Below, one piece after another: positions 1-10,616 of a stretch of DNA of 64,000 nt. The position numbers and the translations under genes were made by a program. Position 1 is the stretch's first letter; every line of letters begins with the position of its first letter. Source of the DNA: Nicotiana tabacum (taxonomy: Eukaryota > Streptophyta > Magnoliopsida > Solanales > Solanaceae); NCBI RefSeq assembly GCF_000715075.1, contig NC_134095.1:66283990-66347989 (forward strand). The letters run 5' to 3'. The notes under the pieces are model-generated. The model searched no databases and was not told the DNA's origin. It was given only the letters and a program-made list of their open reading frames with translations.

Positions 1-870
1 AAATACATTGTAGAAAAGTTACCAACTTTATCTTCTGGCTTATACTATTCAAAAATTAGTACAGTTGAAGCAAATTCTATCGTAAACCAGAAGTTTACGG
101 ATTCAAATACTTTTGTGCTTTGGCATGACCGTTTGGGCCATCTTGGATCAATAATGATGAGACGAATTACTGAAAATTCGAGTGGGCATCCATTAAAGAA
201 CCTGAAGATTCTTACAAATGACGAATTTTCTTGTGATGCTTGTTATCAAAGAAAAATGATCACTAGACCATCACCAATGAAGGTTGGTATTGAATCCCCT
301 GCCTTTTTAGAGCGTATACATGGGGATATATGTGGACCTATTCACCCACCAAGTGGGTTGTTTAGATATTTTATGGTCCTAATAGATGCATCTTCAAGAT
401 GGTCTCATGTGTGCCTACTATCATCTCGCAACCTGGCGTTTGCAAAGCTATTAGCCCAAATAATTCGATTAAGGGCACAATTCCCAGATTATCCTATAAA
501 GGCTATTCGCCTTGATAATGTTGGAGAATTCTCATCTTAAGCTTTTGATGATTATTGTCTATCAGTTGGGATAAAAGTCGAACATCATATAGCTTATATT
601 CATACTCAAAATGGCATTGCAGAGTCATTTATTAAATGCCTGCAATTGATAGCAAGACCACCACTTATGAAAACAAAATTGCCCACTACTATTTGGGGCC
701 ATGGTATCTTGCATGCAATATCACTTATCCGTCTCAGACCGACACATTATAATAAATATTCTCCGTCACAATTAGTTTTTGATCATGAACCAAATATTGC
801 CCATCTACGAATTTTCGGATGTGCTGTATATGTGCCAGTAGCACCACCACAGCGCAGTAAGATGGGACTA
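1..870 (+). pseudogene. Ty1/copia GAG-pre-integrase and integrase remnant (element F)
   Basis: Decayed copia polyprotein, entering the window already in progress. Residues read from 115 include LWHDRLGHLG, the His-His part of the GAG-pre-integrase zinc finger, followed by the two cysteines of CDACYQRK. Next comes the integrase core start HGDICGP and the second catalytic region RLDNVGEF. A TAA stop at 538-540 interrupts the frame; the same frame resumes at 646 and continues through LRIFGCAVYVP. A second stop lies near 871. These motif orders (INT before RT) are diagnostic of Ty1/copia. The product would have integrated element cDNA; this copy is not functional. The 5' LTR and gag lie upstream of the window. 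Confidence 0.9.
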
Positions 871-929
871 TAGAGAAGGATATGAATATATGTTGTGTTT
901 GAATCACCCTCTATATTCGCTATCTTGAA

Positions 930-1475
930 CCATTGACAGGAGATTTATTTACCGCTCGATTTGCAGATTGTCGGTTTGATGAAACAATTTCCCCACAATT
1001 AGGGGGAGAGAAAAAGGAAATCAAAAGAGAAATTGTGTGGAAAGTTTCATCATTATCTCACTTTGATCCACGTACCCCTATATTTAATCAGGAGGTCCAG
1101 AAGATCATCCATTTACAGAATATAGCAAATCAAATGCCAGACGCATTTACTGGTTTGAAAAGGATAACTAAGTCACATATCCCTGCAGAGAATGTGCCTA
1201 TTCGAATTGAAGTCCCAGTAGGACCATTTACTAGCATGAGAGCTAGTGAACCTAAAGCACACCTGAAGCGTGGTAGGCCTTTGGGTTCTAAGGATCGAAA
1301 TCCTCGAAAAAGAAAATCGACAAATGATCAAAACGATACTATGAAGGGATCTCCTGAAGAGACTCAAGATCTGATTAATTCTGAGATTCCTGAAGAAATC
1401 AATGAACCCGAAGCTCATGTAAGTGAGGAACTTTTAATAAGTTCGACCGGTGATGAGATTAATTTAAATTGATCT
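930..1475 (+). pseudogene. Ty1/copia integrase C-terminal tail and linker (element F)
   Basis: Open stretch in a different frame from the upstream integrase. It begins with TGDLFTARFADCRFDETI, the segment after the integrase core in this copia group, and continues as a charged, Pro/Glu/Lys-rich linker up to about 1470. It includes basic clusters such as RNPRKRKS, typical of the low-complexity region between integrase and reverse transcriptase. The change of frame relative to 646-873 implies an indel between 873 and 930. No catalytic residue belongs to this part. Confidence 0.75.
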
Positions 1476-1489
1476 GAAATAGTGGTGGA

Positions 1490-2330
1490 TAATATTTTTG
1501 CATATAATGTTGCACTTAATATTATGCAAGATAGTGAGGATCTTGAACCTCGATCTGTCGAAGAATGTCGACAAAGATCTCACTGGCCAAAATGGCAAGA
1601 GGCAATTTAATCGGAATTAAGTCACTTGCTAAAAGAGAGGTTTTTGGACCAGTAGTCCAAACACTTGCTGGTATAAAATCAGTTGGTCATAAATGGGTTT
1701 TTGTGCGAAAAAGGAATGATAAAAATGAAGTTGAAGGATACAAAGCTCGCCTTGTTGCACAAGGATTCTCACAACGACCTAGAGTCGATTTTGATGAAAC
1801 ATATTTACCTGTTATGGATGCCATAATATTTCGATATCTCATCAGTTTAGCACTACATAAAAAGCTTGAAATACAGTAGTTACAACTTATCTGTACGGTT
1901 CACTTGATAATGAAATTTATATGAAAATCCCTGAAGGATTTAAAATGCCTGAAGCGAATTCAAAATCTCAGGAAATGTATTGAATTAGATTACAAAGATC
2001 TTTATACGGTTTAAAGCAATCTAGGCGCATGTGGTATAATTGTCTTAGTGAATATTTGCTGAAAGAAGGTTACATAAATGATGTTAGTTGTCCAAGTATT
2101 TTTATAAAGAAAATGGCATCAGAATTTGTTATATTTGTTGTTTATGTTGATGACATAAATCTTGTTGGAACTCCAGAAGAGCTCCAAAAGGCAATTGAAT
2201 ATCTTAAGAAAGAATTTGAGATGAAAGATCTTGGATAGAAATTTTTTTGTCTTGGTCTGCAAATTAAACATTTAGCAGACGGAATCTTTATCCATCAATC
2301 TGCATATACAGAAAGGATCTTAAAACTCTT
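1490..2330 (+). pseudogene. Ty1/copia reverse transcriptase remnant (element F)
   Basis: Fragments of a copia RT in order: the thumb-proximal HKWVFVRKRND and ARLVAQGFSQRP segment (about 1690-1800), the DETYLPV segment, a broken middle part (1880-2030), then the catalytic box FVVYVDDINLVG near 2128-2165 and EFEMKDLG near 2215. Stops at 1877-1879 and 2236-2238 and frame changes break it. The YVDD box itself is preserved, but there is no continuous frame, so no enzyme can be made. Confidence 0.88.
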
Positions 2331-3130
2331 TTACATGGACAAAGTGCACCCATTTAGTACACCAATGGTTGTTCGATCACTTGAAGTGAATAAGGATTTG
2401 TTCCGACCTCCAGAAGAGGATGAGGAACTCCTTGGTCCCGAATATCTCAGTACAATTGGTGCACTAATGTATCTTGCTAATGCTACAAGGCATGACATAG
2501 CATTTTTTTGTTTTTTTACTAGCAAGATACAGTTCTTCTCCTATACGAAGACATTGGAACGGGATTAAGCATATATTGCGATATTTAAAAGGAACTCTTG
2601 ATATGAGTTTGTTTTATGCTAACAAAGATAGTGCAGATCTTGTTGATTATGCAGATGCATGTTATTTATCTGATCTCCATAAAGCTCGATCTCAAACCGG
2701 GTACGTGTTTACATATGGAGGTACTGTCATATCATGGCGCTCCACAAAGTATTTTATTATTTCTACTTCTTCAAATCATGCTGAGATAATAGCTATTCAT
2801 GAAGCAAGTAGGGAATGCGTATCATTGAGATCAATAATTCATTTTATTCGACAAAAATGTGGTTTGGAATGTGAGAAAAGACCCATAATTTTATACGAAG
2901 ACAATGCTGCATGCAAGCCTAATTGAAGGGAGGATTTATAAAAAGAGATAGAACGAAGTACATTTCACCAAAATTATTCTACACACACAACATTCAGAAA
3001 AATGGTGACATTGATGTGCAACAAATCCATTCAAGTGATAATCCAGCAGATTTATTCACTAAATCTTTGCCAACTTCAACTTTGAGAAGATGGTATACAA
3101 GATTGGAATGCGAAGACTCAAATATTTGAA
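2331..3130 (+). pseudogene. Ty1/copia RNase H remnant (element F)
   Basis: Copia RNase H in three broken pieces. YLSTIGALMYLANATRHD (about 2440-2500) is the RT-RNase H connection. YADACYLSDLHKARSQTGYVF (2648-2708) carries the first catalytic Asp region. ISTSSNHAEIIAIHEASRE includes the catalytic Glu (near 2780-2815), YEDNAAC follows near 2895, and the terminal IHSSDNPADLFTKSLP lies at about 3030-3070. Stops at 2566 and 2924 and frame changes show decay. It is followed, after about 130 bp, by a polypurine tract and the 3' LTR, as expected for this class. Confidence 0.88.
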
Positions 3131-3251
3131 ATAAGATTTTCATTAGGGGGAGTAAAATACGCGATGCACTCTTTTTTTCTTATTAAGGTTTTTTCACATG
3201 GGGTTTTCCTTATAAGGTTTTTAATGAGGCACATTATCTTTTAATGAACAT

Positions 3252-3262
3252 CCAAGGGGGAG
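3252..3262 (+). other. Polypurine tract of copia element F
   Basis: CCAAGGGGGAG immediately precedes the TG of the 3' LTR. This is where plus-strand DNA synthesis would be primed during reverse transcription. A similar purine run (ATTAGGGGGAG, near 3143-3153) lies about 110 bp upstream and may be a duplicated or alternative tract. The 131-bp stretch from 3131 to 3262 otherwise shows nothing recognisable. Confidence 0.75.
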
Positions 3263-3425
3263 TGTTATAAATATATTATATTATGGATGTTCATTAGTAC
3301 TCCATTGTAAATAAGTTTCCTGAAGAAGCTTATCGGTATGGGACTCTGCCGTAAATATGTTTATCTATTTAGTACTCTATTGGAAATAAGCCTCCTGAAG
3401 AAACTTATCACTTCGGTACCCGATT

Positions 3426-3700
3426 ATGGATAAACATTATCTCCGGTAGAAGATTATCCATACCAGGTATAATAAGCTTATCCTTTCGATACTCCGTTAT
3501 GGATAAACATTATTTCCGATAAAAGATTATCCATACCGGATACAATGAGCTTATCCTTTCAAGTACTCCGTTAAGGATAAATATTATCCCCAGTAGAAGA
3601 TTATCTATACCTGGTACAATGAGCTTATATTTTCAATACTCCGTTATGAATAAATATTACTCTCAGTAGAAGATTATCCATATCTGATATAGTAACAACT
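3426..3700 (+). repeat. ~73-bp tandem repeats in the copia LTR (about 3.6 copies)
   Basis: Successive diverged units begin with GGATAAACATTAT or a near variant, continue through AGATTATCCATACC and end with TACTCCGTTA. Unit starts are near 3427, 3499, 3573 and 3646. They lie just upstream of the TATA-like box, the position at which tobacco Tnt1/Tto1-type LTRs carry stress-responsive enhancer repeats. That functional parallel is inference. Confidence 0.8.
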
Positions 3701-3708
3701 TCTTTTCT

Positions 3709-3718
3709 TTTATAAATA
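3709..3718 (+). promoter_or_regulatory. Putative TATA box of the copia LTR
   Basis: TTTATAAATA directly downstream of the LTR tandem repeats and about 100 bp before the LTR end. The spacing fits an LTR transcription start within the last 80 bp. No experimental support is possible here. Confidence 0.45.
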
Positions 3719-3817
3719 GAAGAGATTTCAGTTCATTATGTACAATAGTCTGAATTCAAATAATATATCAGTTTCTCTCTATACTTGTCTTCTCTTTGCG
3801 GTCTTTATTTTATAACA

Positions 3818-4075
3818 ACTTTTAAATACATAACTGTGGTTTTATTCTAAATAGCATTATAGCACCATTAAAAGTGGCTACCCGATGTTATTTCTACTGA
3901 TCCGACCGGCCCGAACCAGTTTGTTTGTCGGACCATATTTTACCAAAACCCTTGCCCTTAAAAAGTCCAAATAGGCTGGACACAGCTTTGAAGGAGAGGA
4001 ATATCCTTCACTGCAGAAGAACAAGCAAGGGGAAAGCTTTTTGGTATAAGCAGCTGCAATACAATTCCAATAGCA
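3818..4075 (+). promoter_or_regulatory. Y14 proximal promoter and 5' UTR (258 bp)
   Basis: The only unique sequence between the copia LTR and the Y14 start codon. It holds a GC-rich GACCGGCCCGAACC stretch near 3903 and an AAACCCTT telo-box-like element near 3946, both common in promoters of plant housekeeping and translation genes. No convincing TATA box is seen. The transcription start is unknown, and the LTR could contribute. Confidence 0.4.
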
Positions 4076-7000
4076 ATGGCGAATGCGGAGGTAGAGGCGG
4101 TGGATTTCGAGCCAGAGGATGACGATCTGATGGACGAAGACGTGGATGCCTCGTCGTCTCCTAGGGCTACAATCCCTAAGCTCAAATCTGCAATCACTGG
4201 CGGCTCTTCCTCCGCACCTAAGAAGACCAAAGGACGTGGATTCCGTGAAGAAGCCGCTGAGGCTGACCGTAATGCCCGTATGTCTGCCCGCTTCGATTCG
4301 CTCGATTCTGACGGCGGTCCTGGTCCTGAACGATGTCAGTTTCCCTCTCTCCTATTTATCTTCTCTTTGTTTACAATTTTCAGTACATTGTTTTAGGGTT
4401 TTGAGATTTTCTTAGCTTCCTGCTCAAAAAGTTGAATATTAGGGTGCTTATTTGCGGGGTAATTGAGTGTATTATAATTTGTCGATAGTAATAAGTTTTA
4501 TCCAAGCCCCCAAGGGAGTGGCCTAGCGGTCTTGGTGGTGAGACTTAGTATGTACCGGGTGGATAATTGGAGGTAGAAGGTACCTACCTGGTGCATTATG
4601 GTGCCTGCCAGCTTGCCGTGACACCACATTATCAAAATTTGAAATAGCCAATTGAGCGTTGGTTTAGCACTAACGTGACCACGAAGGTGAGTTCAGCATT
4701 TGAACTTTAAGGGTTCAAGATCGAGATTTGGCCATAGTCCATCTGATTTAGTGGGTTCAAAATCTATTATCTGGACTAATTTTGTGAACTTTTTTAATAA
4801 ATATATAGGATCTTGAGAAAGCTAATGGGTTCAGATGAATCTGTACTATTATCTGCATCCATCCCTGTATGACCATGGGTTCTCAGATTCACATGCCACC
4901 GTCCTATGGGTTCGCATCCAACATAAATGTGGATGTTTTGCTGTTTCTATGTGTTTGAGGGTACTAATTTTTCCAATTTCTGGAAATGCTGTAAATGTAT
5001 TCCCTTTCACACAAATTCCCTATGTCCGAAAATTTTAGTGCCATTGTCTTTCCATATGTCAGTACAATGTTGTAGTATTGAAATGGAAAATAGTGTAATT
5101 GCACCATATCTCTCTTAGGTTTTAAACATCCAAATTGTATTCTGAAAAAGTAACTGATTTATGTGAGATTTAAGATTGGGAATTAGCCAAACTGGCCCTC
5201 AAAAGTCTGGGATAGATTATACTAATCAGGAAAAAAAGTTTGGAACAGAGGAACTAATGATTAGTAATATTAGGTTTAAGTTGTGTGTAGTATGTGCATA
5301 GCCAGAAAAGAGATGAAGAAGAGACCGGCCGGCGTTTTCCAGCGGTTAAAGTTGGTTTCTTTGTCTGTCCAGAGAAAGGAAATTATTACAGAGGAGGGGA
5401 ACTTTGAAACTAGGAGTTTTTAAAATTAGCACAGCCTGTGTCCTGTGCCAATCGAGCTTAACCTGAATTCACAGGGAGAGAGGGAGGGAAACTTTGAAAT
5501 TAGGATTTTTTAAAATTAAGCACAGCCTGCGTCCTGTGCCAATCCAGCTTAACCTGAACTCACCCCGCAAAATATGGGTCATGGGAATATGTTTTCTGGA
5601 TAGTTTAGTACCTTGGCACAAGAACAGTATTAATGGGCGTTCTGATTTATTCACTCAATAGGCCACAGCTTATTCTGTAGGTTTAGATTGACAAAACACG
5701 TGGGTGAAGAGTTTACTCAAAAAGATATACACGTGGCTAAAGAGTTTGACAATTTGATTTCGTTCTTATTTATTTAGTTGTTTACTGCCATATAATGAGC
5801 AATGAACACTTAGCATACAAATTAGGTGAGCTATTAGACAGTACATGCAAGTTATGCAATTACTTGTAATTAATATCACAAAGTGTCAGCTAGATAGGGC
5901 CTCTGTATGCTGAATGCAATTTTGTTTCTGTTGATGAGGTAAGAAAAATTTTAATGAAGTTTTTTGAGTTTTACTGAATTCCAATTTCTGCAGCCATTGA
6001 AGGATGGATTGTTTTAGTTACTGGGGTTAATGAAGAAACACAAGAAGATGATCTTCATAATGAGTTTGGTGAGTTCGGAGAAATCAAGAATGTGCATTTG
6101 AATCTGGATCGTCGGACTGGATTTGTCAAGGTGACCTGATTCTCTTCTTTTTCAGACTGTCGATTAATATTCTGTTGCTTGTTGCACAATTTCTATTCGT
6201 AGGAGTAAGATGCTAATGTGGTGGGACTATATGAATAAATAGTCATTAGTGAAGATTAGCTGTTGCAAGCATTTATTTTTGTATTATTGATTCTCGTCAG
6301 GTCACCTTTCAATGAAGGAAGTGCAATATAATAACAAGAGCAATTCTTAGGAAAATAGGCAAGAATTAGCAGACCGTGTTAAAAGTTTAGCTAGGTCAGA
6401 TGATTTAGAAGTGCTTTCTGTTGCTGCAATGTCAATGTTTGAGTTCCGCCTTCCCCCCTCTTGTAGATTCACCTAATATCCACGCCTGCTGAATTGTTAC
6501 ACGCTTGGTTGTGTTCAAAATTCTCAATACCTTAAGTTCTGCATGTAACAGGCCCCTTTGTTCTAGTGGGTGTAATGTATGAGTTACGCGCATGTCACGA
6601 GTTCAATTCCTGCTGCAGACAAAAGCCTGTCATTTAAGTGGAGAAGGGTAGAGGGTTGGGCCTGTTATCCATCGAGTTCCGAACCGTGCTCCACTGGACC
6701 TTGGGAATTTCTCGGTTATCCAAAAAAAAGAAAGTTCTGCCTGTAACGTTCTCTCAAATTCTCAATATTCTTTAGGATAGATTCTAGCTGCTATACAGTA
6801 ATTTTCTTTTGATTGAGAAATGAAGACTAGCATTTTAATGAAATAGAAAAATTGGCATGGGATGGCTAAACAAAGGACTTCTTTTTGAAAATGAACTAAA
6901 AACAAATTTGAAGATTCTTTCCTTTAATTAAGACAAAGTTTGGCTTGTCCTATATTCAATGTCCTTTTTTCTATTTGTTCGCTTCAGCTGATGTCCACCT

Positions 7001-9730
7001 TCTTAAAAGGGTATGTTCTATACCCTTTATCTAGTTCAAAAAGTCATACGGGTCCCGTCTATGTTGCGTGGACTCTCCAAAATGTAGCCGCACCCGTGCC
7101 GGATCCTTCAAAAATGCACTATTTTTGGAGGATCCGACACGTATCTTGCCATATTTTCGGAGAGTCTGAGCAACATAGGGTCCCGTTGTAAAATTCTCTA
7201 TATGATATGTTCTCTAATTTAATCCTTAAAAATAACAAAAATATTTTTTGTTACCCTTACATAATTCATACTTTCAACTCTCTAAATATCTGTGGCAAGT
7301 TAAACATAGATATTCAATTTTCAAGCAGTTGGTAACAATTTTGTTTGCGGTGTCTGCCTTTCCTCTTCCCCTATCCTCTCAAGACAAGGCTGACACGTAT
7401 TATTTCTTGATCGTTGCAAAACTCCGAGTTATAGGGTAATAGGAAGATTGGAATATGATATCTACACGCTTGTCCTTATCCTTTATCTCCCTAGTCCTCG
7501 CTCTGTGTTTGCATTTTCTTTAGCTTGGAGCATGTCCTTTTTATTCTAGTAGTTGAACTGAACTGTTTGTGTAGGGCTATGCATTGATAGAATATGAGAA
7601 TTTTGAAGAAGCACAAAGAGCTATAAATGAAAAGGATGGAGCCGAGTTTCTCACTCAGACTATACATGTTGATTGGGCATTCAGCAGAGGTCCTTTCAAG
7701 AGGAGGAATGCTAGGAGGAGGTATGTCCATAGTTTATCCATGGTATTGTATCTTTGTCATATGTGGTTTATAGAAAATGAAGCAGAAAATTCTGAAGAAA
7801 TGATGCCTGAACATTGGAAAGACCCTAGTTTGTCACTTTAATCATTCTTTTCTGAATGAAGTTAACTGAGTTTTGATGGCTGTACTTTGTATTTATTTCT
7901 TTTTATTTTTTAAGTCTGCTGTTATTCAAGCATCAGGTTCTCCATTCCTTCAAGTGCTCAAGTGGTATTAAAGATGCTTCCAGCTAGTTTCCTACTTTCC
8001 CTGTGGTTTTCTTTTGGTTAAGCCTCCTATCTCCAGGGAGTGAATTGTCAATGCCCTCCAGACACATATTCTTATAGTTAGATCCCAAGATCATCTGCCA
8101 TGCTCATTTAGTCCTCAGCCACATGCATTTCTCTCAGATGGAACTATAACCAGCAGTAGACCTCACGATCAAGTATAAAGGTTTAAACAGTGGCAACAGG
8201 CTACCTTTTTAAATCCAACATATTGTCAACTTTAGGTTTACTTTGTGAAGCCTAGTACTTCATCCATGTTGAAGCACCTTCCCACCTCTATCACACCATT
8301 TGCTACTGGAGACACCAGCGTTTATATCTTTTGATGAAGGGCACCATCGTTACATCTTTTAGTCTTCTTCTTGCCCTTTTTCGAGTTGGGGGTTCTGTTT
8401 ATCAGAAATTTATGGTCTACATAGTGTTTTCAAAATGTTGAATTTGGTACTATGCTTTAACCCAAGTTGAGATGGATTGAACTAGGTTTCATGTCGATCA
8501 CGTTATTGGCAGAAACGACCAACATATTATATTATGCACAATCTTGGTTGTTGCCGAATTAGGGTATATTGTTTTCTGCTTTGACTTTCAACTTGCATAC
8601 AAGTTCTACATCAGGTCTAGTTCTAGTTAATAAATCATCACTAGTCAGATTATGAGGCTATATCTGTCTTAAAACTTCATATGGCCAACAGGTAAACTCC
8701 AGCTTCATGGGTGTTCCAAAGTTTAACTACAATCACTAATAGCTAAATTGTCGAAGCTACATCTGATGGACAGATAAATCTAGATTATTCTTTTTTGAGT
8801 TAGCAAACAATCAGAGAGCGTAGCAACCAATAGCTTAAATTGGCTGTCTCATTTTACTAGCGTAGTATGTGAGATGCACGCAAAAACTTTATGGCATTGG
8901 TTACATAATTGAACTCTCATGACTGAAGGTGATAAAAGGGGATAGGATAGACCTAAAATCTCGTGAAAGGAAGTCTCCTCAAATACTTGCAATCTCTGGG
9001 AGTTCATACTAAGCAAACAAAAAGAATGCAATGGAAACAAAAAATCCACATACATGATTAAGACTTGGTCGTGTCCGTCACTTACATGTTATGTTAATAA
9101 TCTTTGTAGTGTATTTAGAGATTTGTACTGGGAGTTTCTAGTTTTGGAGAACTCCGAACTATGGAGTATCAGTATGAAACATGTCAAAATGGAGCGAAAA
9201 CATAGACTTAGGATTCATGTAGCCGACCCTAACTAGTTTGAGATTGAAGCTTAGTTGTTACCTTGGTTGATCACATTCTCAGTTTGGTGAAGGAATCTTT
9301 GTAAGAGAGATCTTCAGTTTCCCATAGCATATTCTGAAAAGAAAATAGGAAGAATTAGAGATGAAAAACATATTTAAGGGAGGTAGCAGGTATCCCGTGA
9401 AATTGGTCGATGTGCACACAAGCTAGCACGGACACCAGTGTTATAAAAAAAACCTTCTGAGTTCGTAGTGAGACCTTAAAATCAAGGGCTTCTTCTCCTC
9501 CTCTTTAAGTTTTTTAATTTATCTCAGAAAAGAATAAGTATTAGAAAATATACTCTTCCTTTTTTTTTGTAGAAGTAAATATACTCTTCTTTTCTGCTAG
9601 CATTTCTGAACTTTTCTGTCAGGTTGAGTTGTGAAAGTATTAATTAAAAGGCAGCGGGTCCTTATTTGATCTTTATTTGTGCAGATCACCGCGTGGCCAT
9701 CGTTCTAGAAGTCCCAGGCGGAGATTCTAA
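4076..9730 (+). CDS. Y14: RNA-binding protein Y14 / RBM8A, exon junction complex core (4 exons, 195 aa)
   Basis: Joined exons are 4076-4334, 5994-6130, 7575-7720 and 9685-9730; every intron has GT..AG borders and the 588 coding bases are in frame. The protein has an acidic N-terminus ([13 protein letters not shown]), a Lys/Arg-rich [11 protein letters not shown] stretch, one RRM (about residues 88-166; RNP2-like [11 protein letters not shown]1-like GFVKGYALIEY spanning the exon 2/3 joint) and an Arg/Ser tail ([14 protein letters not shown]). This is the layout of plant Y14, close to the usual length of about 200 residues. Y14 pairs with MAGO in the nuclear exon junction complex, which marks spliced mRNAs for export, localisation and nonsense-mediated decay. 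In this family the RRM surface mainly binds MAGO. The ATG chosen is the first one in frame with the conserved N-terminus. The introns (1659, 1444 and 1964 bp) carry transposon insertions, but the exons look intact. Confidence 0.95.
4508..4640 (+). mobile_element. SINE-like copy in Y14 intron 1
   Basis: Begins with GAGTGGCCTAGCGGTC, which resembles a tRNA-derived Pol III A box, and ends with GACACCACATTATCAAAA. That end matches the tail type of the truncated SINE at 9381-9452 (GACACCAGTGTTATAAAAA). The internal GGAGGTAGAAGGTACCTACC also resembles that family. No clear target-site duplication is seen, so the limits are approximate. The rest of intron 1 (4641-5397 and 5563-5993) shows no feature I can name. 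Confidence 0.5.
5398..5562 (+). repeat. Tandem duplication in Y14 intron 1 (2 copies, ~75 bp)
   Basis: Copy 1 (5398-5472) and copy 2 (5487-5562) share GGAACTTTGAAAC/TTAGGA, TTTTTAAAATTA, CACAGCCTG, GTCCTGTGCCAATC and AGCTTAACCTGAA with a few substitutions and indels. They are separated by a purine-rich 14-bp spacer. No coding potential. Confidence 0.8.
6534..6747 (+). mobile_element. tRNA-derived SINE with 16-bp TSD in Y14 intron 2
   Basis: The body (about 6550-6731) is flanked by AAGTTCTGCATGTAAC (6534-6549) and AAGTTCTGCCTGTAAC (6732-6747), a 15/16 target-site duplication. It carries a Pol III B box GTTCAATTCC at 6601-6610 and a weaker A-box-like CTAGTGGGTGTAATG upstream. It ends in CGGTTATCCAAAAAAAAG, an A-rich tail. 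These are the hallmarks of a SINE moved by a LINE's enzymes. It has the same orientation as the gene. Confidence 0.82.
7051..7186 (+). mobile_element. hAT-like foldback MITE (120 bp) in Y14 intron 2, 8-bp TSD
   Basis: The element 7059-7178 is flanked by perfect 8-bp direct repeats GGTCCCGT (7051-7058 and 7179-7186). The ends are inverted: CTATGTTGC..GGACTCTCC at the left and GGAGAGTC..GCAACATAG at the right. Inner arms CCGTGCCGGATCC and GGATCCGACACG also pair, so the whole element folds into one long hairpin. The 8-bp TSD suggests the hAT superfamily. There is no coding capacity; it would need a transposase in trans. Confidence 0.85.
9381..9452 (+). mobile_element. 5'-truncated SINE fragment in Y14 intron 3
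   Basis: AGGTAGCAGGTATCCCGTGA, followed by TCGATGTGCACACAAGCTAG and GACACCAGTGTTATAAAAAAAA, matches the 3' body and tail of a common Solanaceae SINE as I recall it. No tRNA-like head is present, so the copy is 5' truncated. The rest of intron 3 (7721-9380) holds nothing I can identify. Confidence 0.5.
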
Positions 9731-10616
9731 CCTGTGTCCATTCATGAAAGGGTCACGAAGCTGCTCTTTTTAGGGTTTTGAGACCAAGTTGTGAGAATTA
9801 TGTGTATGATTATTACTTTGCTGAGTCTATTTTCTCTTTCCTTAAATACCTCTGAGTGAATGGTATTGAAACTTTCCCAGCAGCATGGCATATACTGTCC
9901 TTTATGATATGTTTAGATTCTTTTTTGTTCTTTTCAGAATATTCAACACTGTCCAGTAGTCATCTAAGATTAATGCTTTTTTTCATGCGAGTGGGATGTC
10001 AGTACGATTTGAATTACGCTCAAAATGTCTCTAAGTTGCTTCTTTTGATAAAAACTTGCATGCACGTTGTTGTTTTCTCGTTTTCAAGTGAATTGCCATA
10101 TGCTTTGTTGGGGGTATGCAAAAAGAAAGTGCAGTGACACGTACATTTTTTCTCGAGTTAAGAATGTCGTTAGAGAAGAATTTACTAATTTTCTCTGAGG
10201 TGGGGAGATAACATATGCAGCTGCTTCTACTTTGATGGATTGGATGTTTAGTCTTTTGAATTACGTTTAGGTCCCCGTCAAATGTTGTTCTTTTCTTTTG
10301 CTCAACTTACACATGATTATGCTGTCACTTCATTTTGGGACACCTGCTTAGGTCTGATATGATTTTGCTAATTATTAACTTTGGGATAATTCCATCCATG
10401 CTCTACTTACGATGTTGCAATATTATGTTTATCTCCCTTGTTTTAATTTTTTTTATAACAATTATTTAAACTATTCATAATCAATGTTAACTAATTAGAA
10501 TATAGTAATAAATTTTCCTTTATAATATTATACCTGTTTGATAAATTATTATTTTTAACTAACGAGAGACTCTTCCCTTTTAAGATACTATTAACGTTTC
10601 GCAAACATCGTTCATG
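9731..10616 (+). other. Y14 3' UTR and downstream spacer
   Basis: T-rich sequence after the Y14 stop codon. The 3' UTR probably ends within the first few hundred bases, but no single poly(A) signal stands out; an AATAAA occurs near 10507. No other gene or repeat is recognised in this stretch. Confidence 0.35.

Larger units (their letters stand above)
3263..3817 (+). repeat. 3' LTR of Ty1/copia element F (555 bp)
   Basis: The boundaries rest on the polypurine tract directly upstream and on short terminal inverted repeats: the left end TGTTATAAAT is the inverse of the right end ATTTTATAACA. The 5' partner LTR is outside the window, so identity between LTRs cannot be measured. The LTR contains a TATA-like TTTATAAATA near 3709-3718 and an upstream 73-bp tandem repeat block, which together look like a retrotransposon promoter. 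It ends 258 bp before the ATG of the Y14 gene, in the same orientation. Confidence 0.85.

Noticed and set aside
4501..4640. Possible functional tRNA gene (A-box-like sequence)
   Set aside because: No cloverleaf or anticodon arm could be built; better explained as a SINE-like copy.
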